NCBI RefSeq assembly: GCF_003063245.1
Contig: NZ_MUXE01000002.1
Location: forward strand, 124,001 to 188,000
Length of the DNA stretch: 64,000 nucleotides
DNA from: Arcobacter caeni
Lineage (GTDB): Bacteria; Campylobacterota; Campylobacteria; Campylobacterales; Arcobacteraceae
Direction of reading: 5' to 3'
Part shown: positions 56,601 through 64,000 of the stretch, piece by piece
Numbering within the stretch: position 1 is the first letter of the stretch
How the letters are laid out: every line of letters starts with the position of its first letter
Translations under genes and position numbers: made by a program
The notes under the pieces: generated by a model
Told to the model about the DNA's origin: nothing
The model's input: the letters and a program-made list of their open reading frames with translations, nothing else
Databases searched by the model: none

Positions 56601-56768
56601 AGAGAATCAAATCATACTAATGATAAAAAAACTATGACATATATTTGTTTAGGAAAATGTTTTTATAAAAATCATTATGGTTCCCAACCAATGAGTATAA
56701 CTTGGGAACTTGAAAAAGAGATACCAGCATTTTTATGGAAGAATATTGCAAAAATGGCAGTTGGTTAA
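53640..56768 (+). CDS. PLD-like nuclease, SF2 helicase and DUF3427 protein
   Basis: Single protein of 1042 aa from ATG 53640, chosen over 53619 because AAAGGG precedes it and family members start with a similar FGIYEQLI. Residues 130-290 form a PLD-like domain with HAK (223-225) and GSSNIS (241-246), a half-site that would work as a dimer. An SF2 helicase follows: ATGTGKT (347-353), DEVHH (441-445), LTATPERMD, and QQLGRGLRF. The C-terminal third, with REGVLNIKEKNTELLFVTL and SKGQSYIYHQ, is DUF3427. This layout is linked to DNA damage or phage defence in some genomes; no role is shown here. Confidence 0.8.
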   Translation: MFQFGIYEQLINSLISNKLNQLDTNKFYLKTTQLDKNEASTVLTQYLSKILNLGLNLISGENSIEKQINLINKIILLLKDEIEKQDFEQNLLDTNTSILKAVLPKIDSKINNFDNFIKEITPYTGLTQSELFTGSNASISLESEIKKEILSSDKIYFLVSFIKWSGIRIFEKELREFTNSGKQLKVITTSYMGATDLKAVEFLSSLSNTQIKVSYNTANERLHAKSYLFFRDTGFHTGYIGSSNISKSALTSGLEWNLKVTSTEISHIIKKFEKTFETYWEDKEFELFTKADTLKLQNALKNDSIIDKNSAVTYFEIKPFHYQEEILEELQVQRKIHNRYKNLVVAATGTGKTVISAFDYKRFKNQNSSAKLLFIAHRKEILIQARATFQGILRDNNFGEFWVDGMTPLSNEYVFASVQTLQNNINEINLSKNYYDFIIIDEVHHIAAKSYRPILEKFEPKILLGLTATPERMDNENILDDFCGVISSEIRLPEALNRKLLCPFQYFGISDNVDLKNIKWQSGKYHASELTDAFTTQNRVQDIIQKCEEYLINIDDVIALGFCVTQEHAKYMSEKFNEAGLKADYLISGSNNRDNVKSRLSKKEINYLFVVDIFNEGVDIPEIDTILFLRPTESLTVFLQQLGRGLRFSDNKECLTVLDFVGNARDEYDFEGKFRSLIGKTTNSVKDEIENEFPHLPLGCSIVLEKKAKEHILNNIKKATSFGRKKLISKIRDFKNHTTLPLTIDNFMKINHISLENLYKNDSFTKLCYEAGEIKDYDEINEIELLRTISKKWLLSKSITYFEFILKIIENKFDLNFIKTQTERLMLTMLYYDFWQEPKKFETLEDGIKYIGQNRLLVDEMKQIVKLLIDKINYLEDDLDLPYNCPIKVHSRYTREQILSAFEQNTINKKSSSREGVLNIKEKNTELLFVTLEKTEDKYSPTTMYDDYAISEKLFHWQSQNSTKPDSSKGQSYIYHQKNDKNIILFVRESNHTNDKKTMTYICLGKCFYKNHYGSQPMSITWELEKEIPAFLWKNIAKMAVG

Positions 56769-56830
56769 TAAAAATTAAAAAATAAGCAATTTCTCTATTA
56801 TAATTTAAAAAGAAAATAATATAACCAAAC

Positions 56831-57085
56831 TTAAGAATAGTGAGAATAATGAGAATTCTCATCTTTTTTGAATTCTAATACACTTTTTAAAGAATCAATC
56901 TCCTCTTTTAAAGTGCTAACTTCTTCTTTTAAAAGAGCATTTTCTTTCTCTATTTTTTCTATTAAATTCTCGAATTTTGCTATTTCTTCGTGAATGATTT
57001 CATTTCTTCTTTTTAAAATTAAAGCTTCATTTTTATGTTTTTGCGCTTCTTCCATCGCAAGTTTGCTTAATAATTCATAGTTCAT
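56831..57085 (-). CDS. Small coiled-coil protein
   Basis: Protein of 84 aa. Residues 15-72 show a continuous heptad pattern rich in Glu, Lys and Leu (IAKFENLIEKIEKENALLKE and the following turns), so a parallel dimer is likely. It ends in a His/Ser/Tyr tail. AAAGGAT stands before the ATG. Family not recognised; it resembles small SlyX- or ZapB-like coiled-coil proteins only in composition. Confidence 0.55.
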   Translation of the reverse strand: MNYELLSKLAMEEAQKHKNEALILKRRNEIIHEEIAKFENLIEKIEKENALLKEEVSTLKEEIDSLKSVLEFKKDENSHYSHYS

Positions 57086-57423
57086 TTTAAATCCTTTGAA
57101 ACAAAATCGATAATATATATCATATTATAAAAAATAGTATTTGAATATTATTTTACTTTAAAATCTTTGATTTGTGGAATTTTATTACAATAAATAACAG
57201 AATTTTTGCATATTATGTAGAAAATAGGAGTTAAAAAAGAAATAGTAAAGTACCTCCAACAACTATCGCGCCAATACTTGCCCAAATAGGAATACCAATT
57301 GTATGTTTTCCATTAAATTGCTAGTTTTATATTGTTTTTAAATAGATAGTATAAAAATTTATATTACAATCAATTACAAAACTATTATATGTTAGAATAA
57401 GCCAAAATTTTTTTGGGGTTATT
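57086..57423. other. Spacer of 338 bp with a possible gene remnant
   Basis: On the minus strand, about 57233 to 57322, a stretch without stops encodes one membrane helix (IGIPIWASIGAIVVGGTLLF) and then a stop, with no start codon. It looks like the last 29 codons of a lost membrane protein. The rest is AT-rich; the promoter for the next gene probably lies near 57385-57400. Confidence 0.35.
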
Positions 57424-57729
57424 ATGGATGGGATTGAAGTAGTTGTTTTATTAGATGTTGGTGGATTGCAAGACAAAGAAAAGTTTGAAAAACATGTGAA
57501 AAAAGAGGGTTTTAAGACTGTTGAGGGAGAAGATTTTGTATATACGGCAACTTCGTCAACTACGACTTTTTCTACAAAAGCATATATTTTAGAAGTCTTT
57601 AAAAAAGGGCTTCAAAAAAATGTTTTTAATGATGCAAATTTGATTTTTTTATTAAATGAAACGCCATATCCAACATATTATTTTGACAAAAATACAAATG
57701 ATTTTGAGTTAGCACAAGTAGAAAAATAG
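57424..57729 (+). CDS. Conserved-type hypothetical protein before mfd
   Basis: Soluble protein of 101 aa with an alpha/beta pattern (EVVVLLDVGG, then FKTVEGEDFVYTATSSTTTF, then ANLIFLLNETPYPTYYF). No catalytic motif. Its stop overlaps the GTG of mfd by one base, so the two are translated together. The ribosome site is weak (GGGGTTATT). Function unknown; the coupling hints at a role near transcription-coupled repair but nothing else supports it. Confidence 0.65.
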   Translation: MDGIEVVVLLDVGGLQDKEKFEKHVKKEGFKTVEGEDFVYTATSSTTTFSTKAYILEVFKKGLQKNVFNDANLIFLLNETPYPTYYFDKNTNDFELAQVEK

Positions 57730-60716
57730 TGAAAAATATTTATGAATTTTTAAAAAATCTAAAAGATGAAAAAAGAACAAAAGAGTGTCAACTTCTAATC
57801 GTAAATGATGAAAAACAAGCACAAATAGCTTCTGATATAGTTGCATATTTGGGTTTGAAACCTTTTGTTTTATCTGATTTTAGGGCAAATTTTGGGGATG
57901 ATTTATTGTCATTTTCAAATGAACTTCAAGATATTACAAAAACTTTGAGTTCTTATTACTCTTACAAAAAACTAGACAAAATCCTAATCTCACCAATACG
58001 AACGATTTCTTACGCCCTTCCAAAAGAGAAGTGTTTTGATAGTTTTACAATAAATTTTGCAGATACAATCAAAATTGATGAGTTAAAATCAAAACTTTAC
58101 AATTGGGGATATTATTTTGTTGATATTGTAACAAGTGAGGGAGAAGTCTCTATTCGTGGAGATATTATCGATATTTGTCCACTTGGAAGCGACTTTGGTT
58201 TTAGGGTTTCTTTATTTGATGATGAAGTTGAAAGCATTAGGAAATTTGATATTGAAGACCAAAAATCAACAAAAGATGAAATAGAATTTTTTACAATAAA
58301 CCCAGCTTTTTTAGCTCTTGATGAAAATTCTTTGAGTGAAATAAACGAAAAAATAGAAAATATTTCAAGTGATGCTTTTATCAAAGATATTCACTCTTTA
58401 GGTTTTTGGTATTTAGATGAATTGGGCGAATATTTACCTCAAAATCTCAGCTCATTTATCACTCAAGATGCTTTAGAAGAGCTGGATGAAGTTTATGTTT
58501 TTGAAGAAAAAAGAATAAATAAAGATAAGTTTTTATTAACACCTCAAATCTACTCTAGTAAAAATTATCAAGAAATCGCCCCTGCAAATGTAAAAGAGTT
58601 TATCTCTTTTCACAAAGAGAAAAAAATTACAATTATTTCAGGAACTGAGGCTAAAGTAAAAGGTTATGATTTAGATTTAAATGATAAAAAAATCAAATAT
58701 GTTTTTGAAAACTATATTTTAAATCTAGTAAGTAACGACGAAGTAATCATTTCACTTAACAAAGAGATAAAAAAACGAAGAAAGAAAAAAGTAAAACTTG
58801 TTCTTGATGAACTTCAATTAAATGATTATGTAGTTCACGAAAAACACGGAATTGGTCAATACAAAGGAATAGAGCCTGTTACAGTTATGGGTGCAAAAAG
58901 AGACTTTGTAATTGTGATGTATGCAGGTGATGACAAGCTTTTAATTCCAGTTGAAAACATAGATTTAATTGATAGATATGTGGCCGATGGAAGTTCTTAT
59001 GCCGTTGTTGATAAGTTAGGAAAAGGAAGTTTTGCTAAACTAAAAGAAAAAGTAAAAGATAGACTTTTTGCCATTGCAAATGATATTATCAAAATGGCAG
59101 CAGCAAGAGAACTTGTAAATGGTATCAAAATCAACACAGATAAAAAAATCCTTGAAGATTTCCAAAAAAGTGCAGGATTTGATTATACCAAAGATCAAAA
59201 ACGAAGTATTAAAGAGATATTTGCTGATTTAAGTTCTGGTCGAGTTATGGATAGACTTCTTTCAGGTGATGTTGGATTTGGTAAAACAGAAGTTGCAATG
59301 AATGCCATGTTAGCTGTAATTTTAGACGGTTTTCAAGCAATATTTGTGTGTCCAACTACACTTTTAGCAACACAACATTATCACAGTATGCAAAAAAGAT
59401 TCTCTGAGTTTGGAATAAGTATTGCCAAACTTGATGGAAAAACATCTGCTAAAGAAAAAGCTCATATCAAAAAAGGTTTAGCAAGTGGAGAGATAAAATT
59501 AGTAATTGGAACACACTCTTTACTTGAAATACAAACAGATAATTTAGCTTTAGTAATCATCGATGAAGAGCATAAATTTGGGGTTAAACAAAAAGAGAAA
59601 CTAAAACATTTAAGAGAAGATGTGCATATTTTCTCAATGAGTGCAACACCAATTCCTCGAACTCTAAACCTAGCTTTATCAAAACTAAAAGGAATGAGTT
59701 CACTTCTAACTCCACCAACGGAGAGATTGGGAGTGCGAACTTATGTAAAAGAGTTTAGTGAAAAACTAATCAAAGAGATAATTTTAAGGGAAAAAAGAAG
59801 AGGTGGACAACTTTTTTATGTGCATAATAACATCGCTTCAATCGAAGTTAAAAAGAAAGATATTGAAGCAATAGTTCCAAATATCAAAATCCAAGTTATC
59901 CACTCTCAAATCAAACCAGCAGATGCTGAAAAAGTAATTGATGCTTTTGAAAACAAAGAGTTTGATATTTTATTAGCAACTTCAATTGTTGAATCAGGAC
60001 TTCATCTACCAAATGCAAACTCAATTATCATTGATGGAGCTGATAGATTTGGAATAGCTGATTTACACCAATTAAGAGGAAGAGTTGGACGAAGTAACAA
60101 AGAGGGATTCTGTTATTACATAGTTGAAGATAAAAAACAAATCACACCAGATGCCGTAAAAAGACTTGTTGCTTTAGAGTCAAACTCATATTTAGGAAGT
60201 GGAACAGCCTTAGCTCACCAAGATTTAGAAATCAGAGGTGGAGGAAACATAATAGGTGAAGACCAAAGTGGACATATCAAACAAATCGGATATGGTTTAT
60301 ACTTAAAAATGTTAGAAGATGCTCTTGCTAGTTTAAGTGAAAATGGAAAAATTGAGAAAAAATCAGTTGATATAAAACTAGCAATTTCAGCATATATCAG
60401 CGATGATTATATCCTTGAAGATAGAGTTAGACTCGAACTTTACAGAAGATTAAGTAAGGTAAATGATATTCAAGAAGTTTATGTAATAGAAGAAGAGATG
60501 GAAGATAGATTTGGAAAACTTGATATTTATACAAAACAATTTATCGAGTTAATCATCATAAAAATCCTAGCTTTAAATCTAGGAATCCAAAATATCAGCT
60601 CTTATGAAATGAATATAACATTTACAAAAGATGATGCTACAAAAGAGAGTATTAAATCACCAAGCAAAGATGATGACGATATTATTGCTACAACTTTGAG
60701 GTATTTGAGAAAGTAA
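57729..60716 (+). CDS. mfd: Transcription-repair coupling factor
   Basis: DNA translocase of 995 aa that removes RNA polymerase stalled at lesions and recruits UvrA. The N-terminal UvrB-like part is followed by the polymerase-interaction domain (DYVVHEKHGIGQYKGIEPV, about 358-376), the helicase motor with GDVGFGKTE (about 513-521), DEEHKFGV (about 612-619), SATPIPRTL, and the C-terminal TRCF domain. It is about 150 residues shorter than E. coli Mfd, mainly in the N-terminal half, as in other Campylobacterota. The start is GTG at 57729, overlapping the 101-aa gene. Confidence 0.95.
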   Translation: MKNIYEFLKNLKDEKRTKECQLLIVNDEKQAQIASDIVAYLGLKPFVLSDFRANFGDDLLSFSNELQDITKTLSSYYSYKKLDKILISPIRTISYALPKEKCFDSFTINFADTIKIDELKSKLYNWGYYFVDIVTSEGEVSIRGDIIDICPLGSDFGFRVSLFDDEVESIRKFDIEDQKSTKDEIEFFTINPAFLALDENSLSEINEKIENISSDAFIKDIHSLGFWYLDELGEYLPQNLSSFITQDALEELDEVYVFEEKRINKDKFLLTPQIYSSKNYQEIAPANVKEFISFHKEKKITIISGTEAKVKGYDLDLNDKKIKYVFENYILNLVSNDEVIISLNKEIKKRRKKKVKLVLDELQLNDYVVHEKHGIGQYKGIEPVTVMGAKRDFVIVMYAGDDKLLIPVENIDLIDRYVADGSSYAVVDKLGKGSFAKLKEKVKDRLFAIANDIIKMAAARELVNGIKINTDKKILEDFQKSAGFDYTKDQKRSIKEIFADLSSGRVMDRLLSGDVGFGKTEVAMNAMLAVILDGFQAIFVCPTTLLATQHYHSMQKRFSEFGISIAKLDGKTSAKEKAHIKKGLASGEIKLVIGTHSLLEIQTDNLALVIIDEEHKFGVKQKEKLKHLREDVHIFSMSATPIPRTLNLALSKLKGMSSLLTPPTERLGVRTYVKEFSEKLIKEIILREKRRGGQLFYVHNNIASIEVKKKDIEAIVPNIKIQVIHSQIKPADAEKVIDAFENKEFDILLATSIVESGLHLPNANSIIIDGADRFGIADLHQLRGRVGRSNKEGFCYYIVEDKKQITPDAVKRLVALESNSYLGSGTALAHQDLEIRGGGNIIGEDQSGHIKQIGYGLYLKMLEDALASLSENGKIEKKSVDIKLAISAYISDDYILEDRVRLELYRRLSKVNDIQEVYVIEEEMEDRFGKLDIYTKQFIELIIIKILALNLGIQNISSYEMNITFTKDDATKESIKSPSKDDDDIIATTLRYLRK

Positions 60717-60720
60717 GAGT

Positions 60721-61722
60721 TTAATTAAACTCTAACTCACAAACAACCTGCGCATGATCACTATTAAAAAGTGAGCCATTTTGATTTTTTTGCAGGTGTT
60801 TGTCAAAAACTTCATAAGAAGTGATTTGTCCTATATGATTTTGTTTGTTTTTATCAAATAATTTTGAAACAAAAACATAATCCAAAACATTTCCTTTTCC
60901 AGCAAAATAACTTGTTGGAGTTCGTTTTATCTCTTTTTGTTCTGGATGTGGATTGTAAATTTTTGGTTTAAAATAATTATAAGCATCAAGTAATAAATAA
61001 TCATCTTTTTTCAAAGTTTCATCATGATATTTTTTATTTGTAAGTGCTTCAATTGTTACAGAAAACTCTTTATCATTTAAATCACACATTAAAATAGCTG
61101 GATTTTGAGTTCTATTAATATCGCTAAAAATAGAACTAGCTTCACAAAGTCTTTGTTTTAAAGATACTGAATAATTTTCTTCTAATGCTTTTTTGATTTT
61201 TTCTTTTTTTTCATTTAGAGTTTCATCTTTTGTAAAAACATATTCAAATTCATTGTCTCTATTTGATTTTAAATGACAAACATATACATCTAATTCTTTT
61301 TGATTTGACAAGGCTATCGTAGCTTTTATTGGCGCTCTTGCAAATTTGAAAAAACCATTCAAATAGTGTTTTTTCAAAGCTGAAAAATCTATTTCAACTT
61401 TTTTTAGATTTTTTATTGGATATTTCGAAGCAAGTGCTACAGTTGTGCTTATATAAACTTTTTCATTTTTTTTATCAATTTTTGCACTATCTATTGTTTT
61501 AAAATATTTAAAACCCAATTCATTAAGTAAATCTTTTAAAGCTTTTTTTGAAAAAACTTCTTGAAAACCAATAATATCGCAGTTCATCTCTAAAATCTGA
61601 TTTTTTATCCAAGTTGTTTTTTCTGCCCATTGTTCAATATTGAATTTTTCTTTTTTTGTATACCACGAAAATGGTGGTTCAACAAATTGAAAAAGGTTAA
61701 AAGTTCCTATTCTTATTTTCAT
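60721..61722 (-). CDS. Endonuclease/exonuclease/phosphatase family protein
   Basis: Protein of 333 aa with the EEP fold. Catalytic residues can be matched: TFNLFQF (Asn), GFQEVF (Glu57 region), MCDLND (Asp and Asn), LDYVF (Asp) and NSDHAQVV (Asp-His pair at the end). No signal peptide, so a cytoplasmic nuclease or phosphodiesterase. It could be an exonuclease III relative, a DNase or a phosphatase; the family cannot be narrowed by eye. It converges with mfd, four bases from its stop, and lies four bases after the cyclase gene. Confidence 0.8.
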   Translation of the reverse strand: MKIRIGTFNLFQFVEPPFSWYTKKEKFNIEQWAEKTTWIKNQILEMNCDIIGFQEVFSKKALKDLLNELGFKYFKTIDSAKIDKKNEKVYISTTVALASKYPIKNLKKVEIDFSALKKHYLNGFFKFARAPIKATIALSNQKELDVYVCHLKSNRDNEFEYVFTKDETLNEKKEKIKKALEENYSVSLKQRLCEASSIFSDINRTQNPAILMCDLNDKEFSVTIEALTNKKYHDETLKKDDYLLLDAYNYFKPKIYNPHPEQKEIKRTPTSYFAGKGNVLDYVFVSKLFDKNKQNHIGQITSYEVFDKHLQKNQNGSLFNSDHAQVVCELEFN

Positions 61723-61726
61723 GTTA

Positions 61727-63835
61727 TTAAAGTATAAAAATACTATTTCTCCCTAAATTTTTGGCTTCATACAAACAATCATCAGCCTGTTTATATAATT
61801 CATCGCTACTTGGAATATCTTTATTCTCTTTTGAAACTATTCCAATAGAAATAGTCAAATATTTAGATATTTTACTTGCTTTATGTTCTATTTGCAAATT
61901 TTCTATTTCATTTTTGATTAAATTTGCAAATTCAACAACTTTTATTTTATCTAAAGCAGTAATTATTCCAAACTCTTCACCACCTAATCGAAAGGCAAAA
62001 TCACTTGCTCTATTTGTTCTTTCTTTTAGGATATTAGCAACTTTTTCTAGTGCTAAATCTCCTTGTTGATGTCCATAAGTATCATTATATTGTTTGAAAT
62101 AATCTATATCCATAATGAGAAATGAGAAATGATTATTCTCTCTTTTTGCTCTATTAATCTCTTCTATAATTTTAGAATTAAAAAATCTTCTATTATAAAG
62201 TTGAGTTAATTCATCTGTAATTGATAAATGCTCTATATATTTTTTATTTGTAATATTTGTTCTAATTGCTGTAAAACCTATAAATTCTTCGTTTTCAAAA
62301 ATTGGTTTTATAATTGCGTAAACCCAATAATCTACTCCTTTTTTATTTTTATTTCTAATTTCACCTTTCCAAATATTTCCAGAGAGAAGTTTTTCCCACA
62401 TCTCTTGATAAAATTTATTAGAAGTATCAGGATGTCTTACTATTTTATGACTTTTTCCTATTAATTCCTCTTTTGAATAACCAGAAATTTCACAAAATGC
62501 TTCACTTACATCTAAAATTAATCCCTCTTTATTTGTTGAAGAGATGATGACATTTTCATTAATTATATGGATATGATCTTGTAGTTTTTTTTCAGTTTCA
62601 TTTTTATTCTCAAGTGATATGTTTAAATCATTTGCTAAAGAAATAAACTCTTTATATGTTAAGTTTTTAGTATCAATTTTTTTATTTTCTTTTGAAGCTT
62701 TTTCAAAAGATGAAATAAGATAGTTTATATTTATATCAATAAACTGCGATATTTTTCTTGATGTAAGATATAACCCAATACTTATTAAAATAAACATAAT
62801 TAACATATAAATCAATTGTTGAATAATAGTTTCTTTAAAAATAGCCTCTTTTCTAATCAGCTCATTTTCTACTTCATCTAAATATACTCCACATCCAACA
62901 ATCCAGTTATATTTCTCATACTTTTTTACAAAAGAAAGTTTGTCAAATTCTTTTATAGTATTTATTTTTTTAAATTTATAAGAAAAAAATCCACCATCAG
63001 GATTTTGGGCAGCAACTAATTGTTGATGAAAAAGATTTTTGGATGGATGAGTAGATGGAATTACTATTCTTTTTCCATCAAAAACTAAAATTTCAGAATC
63101 AACAGTATTAACAAAAATATAATTATCTCCGCTAAATCTAACAGTAGAAATAAAATCTAATAGTTCATCTTGTGCATGAGCTCTAATATCATCTAAGTAT
63201 TCGCCCATTCCAATATGCCAATCATAAGGTTCAAATAACTCTACAAATGATATTTTAGAGTATTGCTTAGTATCTTTTGAATCAGGTTTTACAAAAGTGT
63301 TTATTAAAAATCCTTCTTTGTTTTCTAAAGCAATTTTAGATTGTGATTGAACCATTAAATTATTATTTTCATCTTTTAAATTCCAAACATCTTTATATGA
63401 ATCAAGTTCTATTTTTTTATTAAAAATAATAGCTTGACCTTTATTGCTATTTATAAAAAAGTATGTTTTATCTGTTTCATAGTTTATGTTGTTTATAGCT
63501 TTTGCTATTAGTAACTTTATTTCATCTTCTGATTTTGTGTTTTTATTTTCATTGTAAATAGCCATTGCTAAATTATTAGCTTGACCAACTCTTTCTTTTA
63601 GTTTTTCTTTTTCTGACTTTATTAGCAGTTCTTCTTTTTGCTCAATTAAGTTATAAACACTTAAAACTTCTCTTTTAATTTGGTCTTTTTTTAATTGAGT
63701 AAACTCTTCTCTAATATGTATTTTATCATTTTCAAAATTTATATATTGAAAAATAATTGAAATACTAAAAACTAAAAAAGTTGATATAAAAGCTGTTGAA
63801 AAGATAACTCTTCGTATAAAATTGGATAATTGCAC
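61727..63835 (-). CDS. Cache-PAS-GGDEF diguanylate cyclase
   Basis: Membrane sensor of 702 aa. A first helix (about 8-30) leads to a periplasmic double-Cache-type region with two similar units (YDWHIGMGEYLDDI near 206, then YNWIVGCGVYLDEV near 311). A second helix (about 338-360) follows, then a PAS domain (VSEAFCEISGYSKEELIG, near 445) and a GGDEF domain with LGGEEF (about 620) as the active site. Five residues before that, RASD fits the RxxD inhibitory site. So it should make cyclic di-GMP, with product inhibition, in response to an extracytoplasmic small ligand. No EAL domain. Confidence 0.9.
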   Translation of the reverse strand: MQLSNFIRRVIFSTAFISTFLVFSISIIFQYINFENDKIHIREEFTQLKKDQIKREVLSVYNLIEQKEELLIKSEKEKLKERVGQANNLAMAIYNENKNTKSEDEIKLLIAKAINNINYETDKTYFFINSNKGQAIIFNKKIELDSYKDVWNLKDENNNLMVQSQSKIALENKEGFLINTFVKPDSKDTKQYSKISFVELFEPYDWHIGMGEYLDDIRAHAQDELLDFISTVRFSGDNYIFVNTVDSEILVFDGKRIVIPSTHPSKNLFHQQLVAAQNPDGGFFSYKFKKINTIKEFDKLSFVKKYEKYNWIVGCGVYLDEVENELIRKEAIFKETIIQQLIYMLIMFILISIGLYLTSRKISQFIDININYLISSFEKASKENKKIDTKNLTYKEFISLANDLNISLENKNETEKKLQDHIHIINENVIISSTNKEGLILDVSEAFCEISGYSKEELIGKSHKIVRHPDTSNKFYQEMWEKLLSGNIWKGEIRNKNKKGVDYWVYAIIKPIFENEEFIGFTAIRTNITNKKYIEHLSITDELTQLYNRRFFNSKIIEEINRAKRENNHFSFLIMDIDYFKQYNDTYGHQQGDLALEKVANILKERTNRASDFAFRLGGEEFGIITALDKIKVVEFANLIKNEIENLQIEHKASKISKYLTISIGIVSKENKDIPSSDELYKQADDCLYEAKNLGRNSIFIL

Positions 63836-63976
63836 ATTGAATTCTTGTATTATATTTAGAATTGATTATATCCAAAAATATTATTATTTTTCATTAATCT
63901 GGCGTTAAGATTCAATTCATAAATTGTTAAAATCTATATGTCATAATTTCATATATCAAAAATAAAAGGATTGAAA

Positions 63977-64000
63977 ATGAGAACAAAAAGTAAAGTAATA
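63977..64000 (+). CDS. Start of a gene cut by the window end
   Basis: ATG at 63977 follows AAAAGGA by six bases and opens eight codons (MRTKSKVI) to the window edge. The ribosome site makes a real start likely. Too little is present to name it. Confidence 0.5.

Noticed and set aside
53640-56768. Mokosh type II defence protein
   Set aside because: As I recall that system has PLD at the other end and a different helicase; the order here is PLD, SF2, DUF3427.
61761-62069. Plus-strand 102-codon frame inside the cyclase gene
   Set aside because: Shadow of the GGDEF domain on the other strand.
1-64000. tRNA or rRNA genes
   Set aside because: I looked for TTCGAAT-type T-arms with cloverleaf context and for rRNA landmarks and found none.

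Overview
The window looks like chromosomal DNA from a low-GC member of the Campylobacterota, most likely Arcobacter or Aliarcobacter. The basis is AT-rich coding, frequent TTG starts behind AAGGA-type ribosome sites, tightly packed operons, and epsilonproteobacterial-style proteins such as a short Lnt, a separate SecD and SecF, and a DUF6394 protein next to leuS. I found no tRNA, rRNA, CRISPR array, transposase or prophage.

Layout. 1-6191 is a housekeeping operon (ispB, hemA, proS, an mscS-type channel, cca). 6260-12652 holds an exported DUF3015/DUF4105 pair, a convergent lnt, and yajC-secD-secF. 12653-13668 is an accessory spot with a nested-palindrome repeat element and a shrunken pentapeptide-repeat gene. 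13769-22027 is a long forward run: DUF6394, leuS, lptE, folC, a primase-like/helicase protein and a CPA2 antiporter. 22048-28007 has exbB-exbD-tonB on the minus strand and a divergent TolC/MacA/MacB-type exporter.

28044-34602 is the most unusual part. A six-gene minus-strand operon encodes an HMA2 protein, a membrane-anchored DUF2202 ferritin-like protein, two YtxH-like proteins, a glycine/alanine-rich small membrane protein and a P1B-type ATPase with SCA in place of the CPx motif. A Fur-family gene lies just upstream, and Fur-box-like palindromes lie at each promoter. This content and order resemble the six-gene fez operons that build ferrosomes, the lipid-bounded iron-storage organelles. 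Three short genes (47, 38 and 76 codons) and an ankyrin gene accompany it.

34609-37393 carries a hemerythrin/PAS protein, fumC and a small gene with an apparent frameshift. 37449-49103 is a divergent iron-uptake region. Leftward it has a NitT/TauT-like ABC transporter, an NnrS-family protein and a TonB receptor. Rightward it has hemP, a catecholate-type siderophore receptor, a PiuC-type dioxygenase, an FMN-dependent alpha-hydroxy-acid oxidase and a PepSY membrane protein. Both directions start from a spacer with Fur-like boxes, and ExbBD-TonB would energise both receptors.

49130-57423 is more accessory: an OlsF-like double acyltransferase, DUF445, an AAA/DUF4143 ATPase flanked by a duplicated scrap of the DUF445 3' end, a PLD-helicase-DUF3427 protein and a coiled-coil protein. 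57424-64000 returns to ordinary chromosome: mfd, an endonuclease/exonuclease/phosphatase protein, a Cache-PAS-GGDEF cyclase, and the first eight codons of a gene that runs off the end. All function calls come from reading motifs by eye; no database search was run.
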